60,675 nucleotides of DNA, from positions 1 through 60,675 of the forward strand of contig NZ_JPGL01000063.1 of the NCBI RefSeq assembly GCF_000732615.1, read 5' to 3'. This document shows positions 6,878-16,702 of this stretch, piece after piece. The notes under the pieces were generated by a model. That model worked only from the letters and a program-made list of their open reading frames with translations, did not search any database and was not told the DNA's origin. Origin of the DNA: Burkholderia paludis (GTDB lineage Bacteria; Pseudomonadota; Gammaproteobacteria; Burkholderiales; Burkholderiaceae). The translations under genes and the position numbers were made by a program. Numbering within the stretch: position 1 is the first letter of the stretch; each line of letters opens with the position of its first letter.

Positions 6878-9343
6878 CTACCGCTTCCTCGCCTTCGCGG
6901 CCTTCGCCGTATCCGCGAGGATCTTCCCGACCCGCTCCACGCAGGTTTCGGTTCCGAACCGGCGCACCGCCGTCGCACGCCCGCTCGCGACGAGCCGCTC
7001 GCGCAGCGCGCCGTCGCGTTTCAGCGCATGCAGCGCATCGGCCAGCGCGGCGACATCGCCCGGCTCGCACAGCAGGCCGTTGTCCCCGTGCTCGACGATC
7101 TCGACGACGCCGCCCGCGCGGGCCGCGACGACCGGCCGGCGCGCGAGCATCCCCTCGACGATCACGCGCCCGAACGGCTCGGGCGTGATCGACGTGTGCG
7201 CGACGACGTCGACCGCCGTCATGCAGGCGGCCACGTCGCGCTGGAAGCCGAGGAAATGCACGCGCGCGGCCATCCCGTGCCGCGCGACGATTTCATGCAG
7301 TTGCGCCGCGTACGCGTCCTCGCCGAACAAGGGTGCGCCGACCAGCACCACGTGCATGTCGGGGTGCCGCGCGGCGGCCTCCAGCAGCACGTGCTGCCCC
7401 TTCCAGCGCGCGAGACGGCTGAACGAGCCGACGAGCCATGCCTCCGCGGGCAACCCGAGGCGCGCGCGCAGCGCGGCCTGGCCGACACCGTCCAGCGCAT
7501 CGAACGGCTCGGCCGAAATGCCGTTGAACACGACGTCGACATGCTGCGGCGTGAAGCCCGTCAGCGCGCGGAACGCCTGTGCGGACGCGTCGGAATTCGC
7601 GATCACGCGCGTGACGCCCAGTCGCGCGCAGTACTTGATCGCCAGCAGTTGCTTGCCGCCGAAATGGTCGGTGCTGACGATGTCGCGCAGATGCCAGACC
7701 ACCGGCTTGCGCGCGAGCCGCCCGGCCAGCGCGGCGACCACCATCGCACGCTGCGTGTTCGCGTAGATCACCTCGGCGCGGCGCGCGCGCCGCGCGACGT
7801 CGCGCACCAGCCGCACGAGCTGCCGCAACGCGCCGGCCGACACGCCGCCCTGCTTGCGCACGCCCGCGAGCGCGCCCTGTTCGACCACGTCGACCCGCGC
7901 GCCGATCTCGTCGAGCGCCGCGCGGAACGGGCCGTCGTCGAACAGCAGCACGTCGGCGTGCGCGCGCATGTGCTTCATGATCTCGAGCAACGACAGCTCG
8001 GCGCCGCCGAGCACGCCGCTCTGGTCGAGCACGAGGGTCGCCGGTCCGCGCGGGGCCGGCAACGGCGCGGCGGCCGCACCGCGCCGCGCGGTCGAGCCGG
8101 GCAGCACGGCTTCGACATAGTCGAGAAAGCGCTGCCGGAACGTATCGGCGGAAAACCGTTCGGCGTTCGCCCGGCACGCGGCCGGCGTGAAACGTTGCGG
8201 CGCGCGCTCGAAATCGTCGACGGCCGCGACGATCGCATGCGGCGTCTGTTCGTCGAAGAACAGCCCGGTCGGGGCCGCGGTCGATTGCGGATCGAGCACG
8301 GTTTCGAGCGCGCCGCCCTTGCCGTAGGCGATCACGGGCGTGCCGCACGCCTGCGCCTCGACGACCGAGATGCCGAAATCCTCCTCGGCGGCGAATACGA
8401 ACGCCCTGGCGCGCCGCATCCGGTCGTGCAGCACCGCGAACGGCTGGTAGCCCATGATCTCGACGTTCGGACCGGCCTTCGCGCGGATCTTCTGCATCTC
8501 GGGGCCGTCGCCGATCACGACGAGCCGGCGCCCGGGCGTGCGCGAGAACGCGTCGACGATCAGGTCGATCTTCTTGTACGGCACCATCCGCGACGCGGTC
8601 AGGTAGAAATCCTCCTTCTCGACGTTCAGCGAAAACGCATCGACGTCGACCGGCGGGAAGATCACTGCCGCGTCGCGGTGATAGACCTTCCTGATGCGCC
8701 GCGCGATGAACGCGGAATTCGCGACGAAGGCGTCCACCGCGTTCGCGGTGCGCGTATCCCAGTTGCGGATGTAATGCAGGATCATCCGCGCGAGCAGCGA
8801 TTTTGGCCCGTGCGCGAGGTTCGACTGCGCCAGATACTGATGCTGCAGGTCCCACGCATAGCGGATCGGCGAATGCACGTAGCTGATGTGCACCTGGTCC
8901 GGCCCGGTCAGCACGCCCTTCGCGACCGCGTGGCTGCTCGAGATCACCAGGTCGTAGTCCGACACGTCGAGCTGCTCGATCGCCAGCGGCATCAGCGGCA
9001 GGTAGCTGCGGTACCGGGTGCGCGCGAACGGCAGCTTCTGGATGAACGACGTCGTGACCGGCTTGCCGCGCACGAACGCACGGTCGTCGAGGAAATCGAC
9101 GAGGCTGAACAGGTCGGCGTCGGGAAAGCACGCGACGATCTGTTCGAGCACGCGCTCGGCGCCGGCATAGGTGACGAGCCAGTCGTGGACGATCGCCACG
9201 CGCGGCGTGCGGGCCGGCTGATATGCGCCGGCCCGCCCGGCCGGCGCGGCACGGCGCAGCGCGGCGGCCTCGCCCGCTTCGGCCACGGCCGCGTCGGCGG
9301 CGGCGAGATTCAATACGGCGTGTTCCGCCAGATCGCGATTCAT
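6878..9343 (-). CDS. bceR: Two-domain GT4-type glycosyltransferase, BceR
   Basis: An 821-residue cytosolic or membrane-associated enzyme with two GT-B glycosyltransferases in one chain. Domain 1 (~47-410) opens with RVAIVHDWLVTYAGAERVLE and has the EX7E-type site EDFGISVVEAQACGTPV near 322. Domain 2 (~432-815) opens TLVLDQSGVLGGAELSLLE and has EPFGRVIVEGMLARRPVV near 722. The first ~45 residues and the linker at ~415-430 are Ala/Pro-rich. Its start overlaps the bceQ stop by four bases (ATGA), so translation is coupled. It should add two different sugars to the lipid-linked cepacian repeat unit; which sugars is not shown. Confidence 0.88.
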   Translation of the reverse strand: MNRDLAEHAVLNLAAADAAVAEAGEAAALRRAAPAGRAGAYQPARTPRVAIVHDWLVTYAGAERVLEQIVACFPDADLFSLVDFLDDRAFVRGKPVTTSFIQKLPFARTRYRSYLPLMPLAIEQLDVSDYDLVISSSHAVAKGVLTGPDQVHISYVHSPIRYAWDLQHQYLAQSNLAHGPKSLLARMILHYIRNWDTRTANAVDAFVANSAFIARRIRKVYHRDAAVIFPPVDVDAFSLNVEKEDFYLTASRMVPYKKIDLIVDAFSRTPGRRLVVIGDGPEMQKIRAKAGPNVEIMGYQPFAVLHDRMRRARAFVFAAEEDFGISVVEAQACGTPVIAYGKGGALETVLDPQSTAAPTGLFFDEQTPHAIVAAVDDFERAPQRFTPAACRANAERFSADTFRQRFLDYVEAVLPGSTARRGAAAAPLPAPRGPATLVLDQSGVLGGAELSLLEIMKHMRAHADVLLFDDGPFRAALDEIGARVDVVEQGALAGVRKQGGVSAGALRQLVRLVRDVARRARRAEVIYANTQRAMVVAALAGRLARKPVVWHLRDIVSTDHFGGKQLLAIKYCARLGVTRVIANSDASAQAFRALTGFTPQHVDVVFNGISAEPFDALDGVGQAALRARLGLPAEAWLVGSFSRLARWKGQHVLLEAAARHPDMHVVLVGAPLFGEDAYAAQLHEIVARHGMAARVHFLGFQRDVAACMTAVDVVAHTSITPEPFGRVIVEGMLARRPVVAARAGGVVEIVEHGDNGLLCEPGDVAALADALHALKRDGALRERLVASGRATAVRRFGTETCVERVGKILADTAKAAKARKR

Positions 9344-10806
9344 GCTGTTTTCCTCGGATTGAGACGGACAAGCAGGTCGAGCGCGAGCGCGCGCAGCCCC
9401 GGCGTCATCGCAAGCGACCACGCGACGTTCAGCACCAGCACGACCGCGCACAGGCCGATCGACCGGACCAGCTCCGGCCACGCCTGCGCCAGCAACAGGC
9501 TCGCGAGCAGGAAGGCCAGGTGCGCGAGCATGTCGAGCACGATCGCGCGCATCCGGATCGCCGACAGGGCCAGCAGCACGCCGTAGTCCACGAGCGCGCG
9601 CGCCGCGACGACCACGGCCGCGCCGGTCAGCCCGAAGTGATGGATGCCGAACCACAGTCCGCCGACGAAGAACGGCATCTCGACGAGCCCGGCGAATGCC
9701 GCGCGGGCCGGGTTGACCTGCGACTGGATCAGGATCCGCGTGACGCTCGCCTGGCCGACGAGCCAGACGCTGATCACCAGCACGCGGCCGACCGGCGCCG
9801 AATGCGCGGCGAGATCGGCGCCGACCCACAGCGTGAGGAACGGCGCTAGCGCGAAGATCGCGACGATGCCGACCGGCGTGAAGACGCCGTTCAGGAACTC
9901 CAGCGACTGGCGCGCGAGCGTGTCCGCATGATCGCGGCCGACCGCCGACAAACGCGGGAACAGCGTGCGCACGAGCGCATTCGGCAGCATGTTCAGGCGC
10001 GTGACGAGGTTCTGCGGCACCGTGTAGTAGGTCACGAACTTCGCGCCCATGCCGGCGCCGAGCATCACGCGGTCGAGGGTGTCGGCGATCATGCCGGTCG
10101 TGCTCGCGATCAGCATCCAGCCGCCGAAGTTGAACAGCCCCTTCGCGGTGCCCCACTGCGGCGGATCGATGCGCCGGATCCCGAGCACCCTGATGCTCGC
10201 GTGGCCGAGCATCGCCGCCGCGATCAGGCGCGCGACGACCGCCGCGGCAAGCACCGTCTGCAGGTTCGGCGCGATCCACCACGCGGCGCCGAGCGGCAGC
10301 AACTGGAACAGGAACGTGCCGATCGTCTGGTTGGTGTTGAACACGCCGAATCGCTCCGCGCCGTTGATCGCGCCGGCGAACACCCAGGACACGTTCGCCA
10401 GCGGAATCGCGAGCGCGAGCCACGGCAGCGCGCGATACACCTCGTGCTGCATCGCGACCGACACCTTCGTGAAATACGCGGTGTAGACGAACGCGCCGAA
10501 ATAGATCAGCAGCCCGCCCACGACGCCGGTGCCGAGGTTCAGCCAGAACGCGCTCCAGAACACGCGCGCGCTTTCGTCCGCGTCGCCGCTCGCGAGCGCC
10601 TTCGAGATGTGGTTCTGCGCGGCCATGCTCATCCCGAGATCGAGGATTCCGAAATAGCCGATCAGCGTCCACACGAGGCTGACGACGCCGTAGCGTTCGA
10701 CGCCGAGCGCGTGGATATAAGCGGGCACGGTCACCAGCGACACGAAGGTCGGCAGGATCAGCCCGATGAAGTTGATCGATACGTTCTTGAGAATGCCCTT
10801 GTCCAT
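9340..10806 (-). CDS. bceQ: Polysaccharide flippase (Wzx type), BceQ
   Basis: A 488-residue polytopic membrane protein starting MDKGILKNVSINFIGLILPT. This is the usual N-terminal helix of Wzx/RfbX flippases, with YGVVSLVWTLIGYFGILDLG and about 12-14 hydrophobic segments following. It should move the undecaprenyl-linked repeat unit across the inner membrane. It ends in LLVRLNPRKTA. It begins 11 bases after the bceP stop and ends overlapping bceR, placing export and sugar transfer in one transcript. Confidence 0.88.
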   Translation of the reverse strand: MDKGILKNVSINFIGLILPTFVSLVTVPAYIHALGVERYGVVSLVWTLIGYFGILDLGMSMAAQNHISKALASGDADESARVFWSAFWLNLGTGVVGGLLIYFGAFVYTAYFTKVSVAMQHEVYRALPWLALAIPLANVSWVFAGAINGAERFGVFNTNQTIGTFLFQLLPLGAAWWIAPNLQTVLAAAVVARLIAAAMLGHASIRVLGIRRIDPPQWGTAKGLFNFGGWMLIASTTGMIADTLDRVMLGAGMGAKFVTYYTVPQNLVTRLNMLPNALVRTLFPRLSAVGRDHADTLARQSLEFLNGVFTPVGIVAIFALAPFLTLWVGADLAAHSAPVGRVLVISVWLVGQASVTRILIQSQVNPARAAFAGLVEMPFFVGGLWFGIHHFGLTGAAVVVAARALVDYGVLLALSAIRMRAIVLDMLAHLAFLLASLLLAQAWPELVRSIGLCAVVLVLNVAWSLAMTPGLRALALDLLVRLNPRKTA

Positions 10807-10817
10807 GCGCCCGCCCG

Positions 10818-13034
10818 TCACGGTTTCCAGCGATACATCAAGACCTTGCCGCGCGCGTCTTCCTCGACGAACACGAGGTACTCGCCGTTCTCGCGCCGGA
10901 ACGCGCTGATGCCGAACGGCACGTCGACCCAGCCCGACGCCTTGCCGACTTCCGCGCCGGGGCTCATCACGCCGGCTTCCTTGCCGGTTTCCTTGTCGTA
11001 CACGTGGATCTTGCCGACCGGCTCCACCGCGAAGAGATAGCGGCCCTCGACCGTGATGCCGATCAGGTCGAAGATCGGCTTCGCATCGAGCTGCCACGGC
11101 AGCGCGACCTGGTAGCGCACCGCCGGCGAGCCGGTCGACCACTTGTCGAAGCGCACCAGCACGCGGCCGACTTCCTTGTTGATGCCCGCCTGCGGCGGCG
11201 CGTCGGCCGTGTAGCCGGTCACGTACAGCGTGTCCGCCTGCGCGTCGTAGATCGCGCGGCGCAGCTGCGTGAACGGCTGCGGCATCGGATAGGTCGTGAC
11301 CTTGTCGTACGCGTAGATCGGGTTGCCGGCCTTGTCGACGCCGCCGTACCGGAAGCGGTGGATGCCGCGCACGTCGCTCGTGCGCCAGATGTCGCCCTTC
11401 GTGTCGACCCACCAGCCCCAGCCGCCCGCCTTCGCGTTGCCGGTCGTGTTGAGCTCGAACTCGTCCGCGTCGAGGCGGCCGTTGCCGTTCGCGTCGCGCC
11501 ACAGCCAGTCGCCGCCGGGCGGCTTGTTCGGCACCTTGTCGACCGGCCGCGCCCGGCCCGCGATCAGCCCGGACGGAATCGCGACTTCGCCGTCGCGCTT
11601 CGCGTCGAAGCGGTAGATCTTCAGATGATCGGCGTACATGTCGGTCAGGTACAGGAACGTGCGGCCGTCGACGCGGCGCGCGATCGGCAGGCCCGGCCAC
11701 TGGTCCGTGTGGAACACCGGATCGTCCGGGTACCTGAAGCGGTTCGACAGGAAGCCGACGTATTTCCAGTCCTGGCCCGGCGGCTTCGACAGGTCGAGCT
11801 CGAAGCGCTTGTTGCCCGTGTACACGCTGTTCGGCCGCGCCGGGTCGAGCCACGCGCCGTCGACGAACAAGAGCCCCTGCACCTGCCAGCGCGGCTTGCC
11901 GTCCGGCGTGTAGCTTTCGAGCACCGCGCCGAGCCCCGCGCCGATCGTGTCGTGACGCGGCCCGACGCCGTTCATCGAGACATACACGTTGCCCGCGCGG
12001 TCGACGCCGACGCCCGTCAGCCCGTTGAAACGCCGCGGCCCCGGCCGCCCCGGCACCGGGCCCGCGAAGATGCCGCCGCGCTCGCCGAGCGTGCCCGACT
12101 GCGCATAGCCCTTGCCGCCTTTCGAGAAGATCAGGATCTGCTGGCGCGGCCCGTTGTCCGCCACGAACACGCGCCCTTTCGCGTCGACGGCCACGTCCAC
12201 CGCGTCGGTATCGTCGGGCAGCGCAGGGGCGTCGGCGAGCCTGCTGCCGTCCGCGCGCACGTGCACGAGGCGTGCGGGCCCGCCAATCGTGTCCGTCAGC
12301 AGCCACAGCGTGCCGTCGCCCGCGAGTGCGATGCGGCCCGGCTCGTGTGCGCTCCACGTGCCCTTCTGCTGCATCGTCTCGGCGTCGTAGACGTCCACCG
12401 CGTCGCGCGCCGGATTCGTCGCGAACAGCGTACGGTCGTCGGCCGCGAGGCCGCCGACCTCCGCCCGCTGCTCGCCCACGTCCGACCGCGCGGGGGCCGG
12501 CACCTCGTTGACCATCATGAAGCTCGCGGCCATCCGCGCGCGACCGGCGTCGGCGCGGCCGCCCGGCGCGGCCTGCGGCGCCGCGCGAAACGGCGCGGGC
12601 TGCTTCATGTCGCCGATCGTGCGACGCGAAATGCCGAACCACTGCTTGCCCTTGTCCGGCCAGATGCCCGGCGACTGCAGGTGGCCGCGCTCGTTGCCGA
12701 CGCCGATCGCGACGTACGCGTACTTGGCATTTACCGCGATCGCGCTGCCGCCGAGGTTGCCCCAGCCATGCGTGCCGCCCGCGAAGCCGAGCATCCTGCC
12801 GTCCTGGTAGACGCTCGCCTCGGCCCCGCTCTCGTCCCACGGCGCATTCGTATACACCTTGCCTTCCGGCGTGACCGCGATCGCGCGGATGTCGATCTGC
12901 GTCCAGCTGCCGTCGCCATAGCCGAACGTGTTGCCGATCCACGAGGTGGTCGCCGGCAACACCGTCTCGGCCGGCGCGGTGCTCGCCACCAGCGCCGCGC
13001 CTGCCGTGATGCCTGCCAGAATCAGACGTCGCAA
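10818..13034 (-). CDS. bceP: Exported protein of the cepacian cluster, BceP
   Basis: A 738-residue secreted protein of unknown biochemical role. A signal peptide (MRRLILAGITAGAALVASTAPA) is followed by many short motifs typical of beta-propellers: IDIRAIAVTPEGKVY, AVDVAVDAKGRVFVADNG, GVGVDRAGNVYVSMNG and ITVEGRYLFAVEPVGKIHVYD. The start is chosen as TTG at 13034 because GGAG lies seven bases upstream and it gives a clean signal peptide. An ATG at 13142 extends the frame by 36 arginine-rich codons and is less likely. It is the first gene of the minus-strand bce operon. It may act on or sense polymer in the periplasm; that is inference. Confidence 0.78.
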   Translation of the reverse strand: MRRLILAGITAGAALVASTAPAETVLPATTSWIGNTFGYGDGSWTQIDIRAIAVTPEGKVYTNAPWDESGAEASVYQDGRMLGFAGGTHGWGNLGGSAIAVNAKYAYVAIGVGNERGHLQSPGIWPDKGKQWFGISRRTIGDMKQPAPFRAAPQAAPGGRADAGRARMAASFMMVNEVPAPARSDVGEQRAEVGGLAADDRTLFATNPARDAVDVYDAETMQQKGTWSAHEPGRIALAGDGTLWLLTDTIGGPARLVHVRADGSRLADAPALPDDTDAVDVAVDAKGRVFVADNGPRQQILIFSKGGKGYAQSGTLGERGGIFAGPVPGRPGPRRFNGLTGVGVDRAGNVYVSMNGVGPRHDTIGAGLGAVLESYTPDGKPRWQVQGLLFVDGAWLDPARPNSVYTGNKRFELDLSKPPGQDWKYVGFLSNRFRYPDDPVFHTDQWPGLPIARRVDGRTFLYLTDMYADHLKIYRFDAKRDGEVAIPSGLIAGRARPVDKVPNKPPGGDWLWRDANGNGRLDADEFELNTTGNAKAGGWGWWVDTKGDIWRTSDVRGIHRFRYGGVDKAGNPIYAYDKVTTYPMPQPFTQLRRAIYDAQADTLYVTGYTADAPPQAGINKEVGRVLVRFDKWSTGSPAVRYQVALPWQLDAKPIFDLIGITVEGRYLFAVEPVGKIHVYDKETGKEAGVMSPGAEVGKASGWVDVPFGISAFRRENGEYLVFVEEDARGKVLMYRWKP

Positions 13035-13491
13035 TGCGCTTCTCCAGACTCGATGCGGACGCGACCGGCGCTGCCGCAGGCTACCGCCGGCGCACCCGGT
13101 CGCGAAATGGGTTTCAAACGTCGCGATGCAGGTTACAAGCAAAAATAATCACAAGAAATTTGGAAATATTTGCGGATGTTTCCGCACGAAATATCGAACC
13201 GGCACGAATGACGAACGGCACTCGAATACGGCAACAACGACCGTCTTTCTCTCGCCGCCCTGTAGAAAATGCCGCTCCGCGCCGCCGTTCAAGGCCGGCC
13301 GGACGCCAGGTCTTTCACGCCACGGCCGGAATAACCGGCATTTGCCCGTTTTCCGCCGGATAAACGACGCGCGTTTTTTTGCCGATTTCTTTTCCCTAGA
13401 ATCGATTCCGATTCGATATTTCATTTAAACGCATGCATTACGTACACGCATCGGACATGCGACCCGCCGCGGGTCGCCACGGAGCGGCGCG
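13035..13491. promoter_or_regulatory. Divergent bceP/bceO control region
   Basis: 457 bp between two divergent bce operons, unusually AT-rich at 13130-13200 and 13370-13440. An inverted repeat GAATCG-ATTC-CGATTC spans 13399-13414, within the AT-rich stretch 80 bases before bceO, and could be an operator. No confident -35/-10 pair could be assigned. Both halves of the cluster would be driven from here. Confidence 0.5.
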
Positions 13492-14556
13492 ATGACGGCC
13501 GTCCCGCGCCCCGGGCATCTCGCCCCGCCGCAACCCGGCCGCATCGTGCAGCTCGACGGGCTGCGCGCGATCGCGGTGGGCGCCGTATTCCTGCAGCACG
13601 CGCTGAAAGCGCCGCTGTGGATGGGCGTCGACCTGTTCTTCGTGCTGAGCGGCCTGCTGATCACCGGCATCCTGCTCGATCGCAAGGCGCGCGGGCAGTC
13701 GTACTTCGGCCACTTCTACGCACGCCGCGCGCGCCGCATCCTGCCGCCGTACGTGCTGCTGCTGGCGGCGTCGACGCTCCTGTTCGGCGCGGGCTGGCTG
13801 CCGCACTGGCCGTGGTTCGCGTTTTTCTCGACCAATATCGGGCTGTCGCTCGGCAGCATCGGACACGACAGCCTGAACGTGCTGTGGTCGCTCGCGGTCG
13901 AGGAGCAGTTCTACATCTTCTGGCCGTTCGTCGTGCTGTGGTGTTCCGAGCGCGCGCTGCCGTGGGTCGCCGTCGCGCTGATCGTCGCCGCGCCGGTGCT
14001 GCGCGCGATCGCGACACCGTGGTTCGACTCGTTCTGGCCGATCTACTACCTGACGCCGTTCCGGATGGACCTGCTCGCGGCCGGCGCGCTGCTCGCGATC
14101 GTGCTGCGCCGCGACCGCCGCGCGCTGGAGCCGCTCTACCCGCTCGCGATCGCCGGCGTGCTCGTGTCGCTCGCGATCCTCGGCTGGCTGCACCTGTCGT
14201 TTCCGCGCTTTCGCGCCGCCAACACGCCGCTGTCGAATGCGGCGCTCTACAGCCTCTCGCTGCTGCTCTGCACGTCGATCGTCGTGATCGCGCTGCGCGG
14301 CCGCGGCGTCGTGCAGCGCGTGCTGGCCAACCCGGTGCTCGTTTACGTGGGCACCGTGAGCTACACCGTGTACCTGATCCACCTGAGCGTGCTGTATGGG
14401 CTGTGGCCGCTGCACCTGAACCGCCTCGTCACGGCCGCGCTCGCCCTCGCGCTCACGCTCGCGTACGCAACCCTGAGCTGGTACGGCTTCGAACGGCGCC
14501 TGACACGCGGCCCCGCGCGCCGCGCGCTGCCGGCCGCCGCCGGGACGGCCGCCTGA
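13492..14556 (+). CDS. bceO: Acyltransferase 3 family membrane protein, cepacian cluster BceO
   Basis: A 354-residue multi-pass O-acyltransferase. QLDGLRAIAVGAVFLQHAL lies at ~18-36, VDLFFVLSGLLITGILLDR at ~44-62 and LWSLAVEEQFYIFWPF at ~129-144, all family signatures. GGAG eight bases upstream supports the start at 13492. It is the first gene of the plus-strand operon with bceN and bceM, 35 bases before bceN. It probably acetylates the cepacian repeat unit. Confidence 0.87.
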   Translation: MTAVPRPGHLAPPQPGRIVQLDGLRAIAVGAVFLQHALKAPLWMGVDLFFVLSGLLITGILLDRKARGQSYFGHFYARRARRILPPYVLLLAASTLLFGAGWLPHWPWFAFFSTNIGLSLGSIGHDSLNVLWSLAVEEQFYIFWPFVVLWCSERALPWVAVALIVAAPVLRAIATPWFDSFWPIYYLTPFRMDLLAAGALLAIVLRRDRRALEPLYPLAIAGVLVSLAILGWLHLSFPRFRAANTPLSNAALYSLSLLLCTSIVVIALRGRGVVQRVLANPVLVYVGTVSYTVYLIHLSVLYGLWPLHLNRLVTAALALALTLAYATLSWYGFERRLTRGPARRALPAAAGTAA

Positions 14557-14591
14557 ATTCCACCCTCCATCGTTTCGACCAGGACATCGCC

Positions 14592-15638
14592 ATGAGCCAG
14601 ACACGCAAGAAGGCCGTCATTACCGGGATCTCGGGACAGGACGGCGCGTACCTGACCAAGCTGCTGCTCGACAAGGGCTACGAGGTCACGGGCACCTATC
14701 GCCGCACCAGCTCGGTGAATTTCTGGCGCATCGCCGAGCTTGGCTGCGATACGCACCCGAACCTCGCGCTCGTCGAGCACGACCTGACGGACCCCGGCTC
14801 GAGCCTGCGCCTGCTCGAGCGCACGCAGCCCGACGAGCTGTACAACCTGGCCGCGCAGAGCTTCGTCGGCGTGTCGTTCGACCAGCCGGCGACAACTGCC
14901 GACGTGACCGGCATCGGCCCGCTGAACCTGCTCGAGGCGATCCGCGTCGTGAGCCCGAAGACGCGTTTCTACCAGGCGTCGACGTCCGAGATGTTCGGCA
15001 AGGTGCAGTCGGTTCCGCAGACGGAGGCGACCTCGTTCTATCCGCGCAGCCCGTACGGCGTGGCGAAGCTGTACGCACACTGGATGACGGTGAACTACCG
15101 CGAGTCCTACGGGCTGTTCGGCAGCAGCGGGATCCTGTTCAACCATGAATCGCCGCTGCGCGGCCGCGAATTCGTCACGCGCAAGATCACCGACACCGTC
15201 GCGAAGATCGCGCTGGGCAAGGCGACCCGCCTCGAACTCGGCAACCTCGACGCGAAGCGCGACTGGGGTTTCGCGCTCGAATACGTCGAAGGCATGTGGC
15301 GCATGCTGCAGGCCGACGAGCCCGACACCTACGTGCTCGCGACCCATCGCACCGAGACCGTGCGCGACTTCGTGCGGATGGCGTTCGCGGCCGCCGGCTA
15401 CCAGATCGAATGGACCGGCAAGGGCGAGCAGGAGCGCGGCCTCGACGCGTCGAACGGCAACGTGCTCGTCGAAGTGAACCCGAAGTTCTACCGCCCTGCC
15501 GAGGTCGACCTGCTGATCGGCTGCGCGGACAAGGCCAGGGCCAAGCTCGGCTGGATGCCGAAGACGACGCTCGAACAGCTTTGCCAGATGATGGTCGAGG
15601 CGGACCTGACGCGGAATCGGCGCCATGACACGTTCTGA
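14592..15638 (+). CDS. bceN: GDP-D-mannose 4,6-dehydratase, BceN
   Basis: A 348-residue NADP-dependent short-chain dehydrogenase that turns GDP-mannose into GDP-4-keto-6-deoxymannose. The Rossmann motif is GISGQDGAYL at ~13. The active site has the TSTSEMFGK region and the YGVAK catalytic Tyr/Lys motif (~156), and FNHESPLRG follows, all standard for Gmd. Length is normal. Its last 14 bases overlap bceM. Together the two make GDP-D-rhamnose, a cepacian sugar donor. Confidence 0.95.
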   Translation: MSQTRKKAVITGISGQDGAYLTKLLLDKGYEVTGTYRRTSSVNFWRIAELGCDTHPNLALVEHDLTDPGSSLRLLERTQPDELYNLAAQSFVGVSFDQPATTADVTGIGPLNLLEAIRVVSPKTRFYQASTSEMFGKVQSVPQTEATSFYPRSPYGVAKLYAHWMTVNYRESYGLFGSSGILFNHESPLRGREFVTRKITDTVAKIALGKATRLELGNLDAKRDWGFALEYVEGMWRMLQADEPDTYVLATHRTETVRDFVRMAFAAAGYQIEWTGKGEQERGLDASNGNVLVEVNPKFYRPAEVDLLIGCADKARAKLGWMPKTTLEQLCQMMVEADLTRNRRHDTF

Positions 15639-16587
15639 CAGCGGGCGCGCGTCGCGCCGGGCGTTCGTCACGGGCCTGACGGGCTTCACCGGCCGCTACA
15701 TGGCCGAACGCCTGCAGGCGGCCGGCTACGATGTCTGGGGCACGATCGCGCCCGGCGCCGCGCGCCCCGACGATCCAGCGTTCGCGCTCTGCACGCTGCT
15801 GCCCGTCGACTTGCTCGACGCCGAAGCGATGCGCGCCGCCGTGGCCGATGCGCGGCCCGACGCGGTCGTGCATCTGGCCGCGCGCGCGCATGTCGCGCAG
15901 GATGCGCCGTCGCAGACCTATGCGGTCAACATCGTCGGCACGCGCAACCTGCTGGCCGCGCTCGCGGGCCTCGATCGCCGCCCGTCCGCCGTGCTGCTCG
16001 CCAGCAGCGCGAACGTCTACGGCAACTCGACGGCCGGCGTGCTCGACGAAACCGCCGCGCCCGCCCCGGCGAACGACTATGCGGTCAGCAAGCTCGCGAT
16101 GGAATATGCGGCGCGGCTATGGGCCGACCGGCTGCCGATCGTGATCGCGCGACCGTTCAACTACACGGGCGTCGGCCAGGGCGACGCGTATCTGCTGCCG
16201 AAGCTCGTCGCGCACTATGCGCGCAACGCACCGCGGATCTCGCTCGGCAACCTCAACGTGCGCCGCGATTTCTCCGACGTGCGCGACGTGACTGCCGCGT
16301 ATCTGAAGCTGCTCGAGGCCGCGCCGGCCGGCGAGACGTTCAACGTCTGCTCGGAGCGCGCGTATTCGCTGAAGGAGGTGCTGGCGATGCTGTCGCGCAT
16401 CGCCGGCTACGTGATCGACGTGACGGTCGATCCGCGCTTCGTGCGGCACAACGAAGTCAGGACCCTGAGCGGGTCGCGCGACAAGCTGCGGCACGTGGTG
16501 GGCGAGCAGCCGGTCACGCCGCTCGAAGCAACGCTGCGGTGGATGATGGACGCGATGCGCGACGCGCCACCCGGGCATGCCGGCTGA
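15625..16587 (+). CDS. bceM: GDP-6-deoxy-4-keto-D-mannose reductase, BceM
   Basis: A 320-residue epimerase/dehydratase-fold reductase that completes GDP-D-rhamnose. It shows TGLTGFTGRYM at the nucleotide-binding site (~16), LLASSANVYGNST (~126), the YAVSK catalytic pair (~152) and RPFNYTGVGQG (~175). It starts at 15625 inside bceN, so the pair is translationally coupled. A GDP-fucose route is unlikely, because that needs a larger epimerase-reductase. It ends the plus-strand bce operon. Confidence 0.9.
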   Translation: MTRSDSGRASRRAFVTGLTGFTGRYMAERLQAAGYDVWGTIAPGAARPDDPAFALCTLLPVDLLDAEAMRAAVADARPDAVVHLAARAHVAQDAPSQTYAVNIVGTRNLLAALAGLDRRPSAVLLASSANVYGNSTAGVLDETAAPAPANDYAVSKLAMEYAARLWADRLPIVIARPFNYTGVGQGDAYLLPKLVAHYARNAPRISLGNLNVRRDFSDVRDVTAAYLKLLEAAPAGETFNVCSERAYSLKEVLAMLSRIAGYVIDVTVDPRFVRHNEVRTLSGSRDKLRHVVGEQPVTPLEATLRWMMDAMRDAPPGHAG

Positions 16588-16640
16588 ATCCGGCGGCGCG
16601 CACGATGGCGGGCGCGGAACGGTTTCCCTGCCGCGGAACG

Positions 16641-16670
16641 AAAAACGGGCCGCTCCATCGAGCGGCCCGT
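16641..16670 (-). terminator. Rho-independent terminator of metZ, shared intergenic with bceM
   Basis: A perfect stem ACGGGCCGCTC/GAGCGGCCCGT with a four-base loop (16645-16670) is followed on the minus strand by five T residues. It is placed to end metZ, and it may also slow transcripts leaving bceM. Confidence 0.88.
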
Positions 16671-16702
16671 CGTCATGTCGGTGCTGAAACCGGTCGTCCC
16701 GC

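Noticed and set aside
6587..9586. Long 999-residue plus-strand reading frame over bceR
   Set aside because: It is antisense to the well-supported BceR, arises from high GC at third positions, has Arg/Ala/His-rich composition and no ribosome site.
11004..13148. 714-residue plus-strand frame opposite bceP
   Set aside because: Shadow of bceP's minus-strand coding; composition is dominated by Arg, Ala and Val with no recognisable domain.
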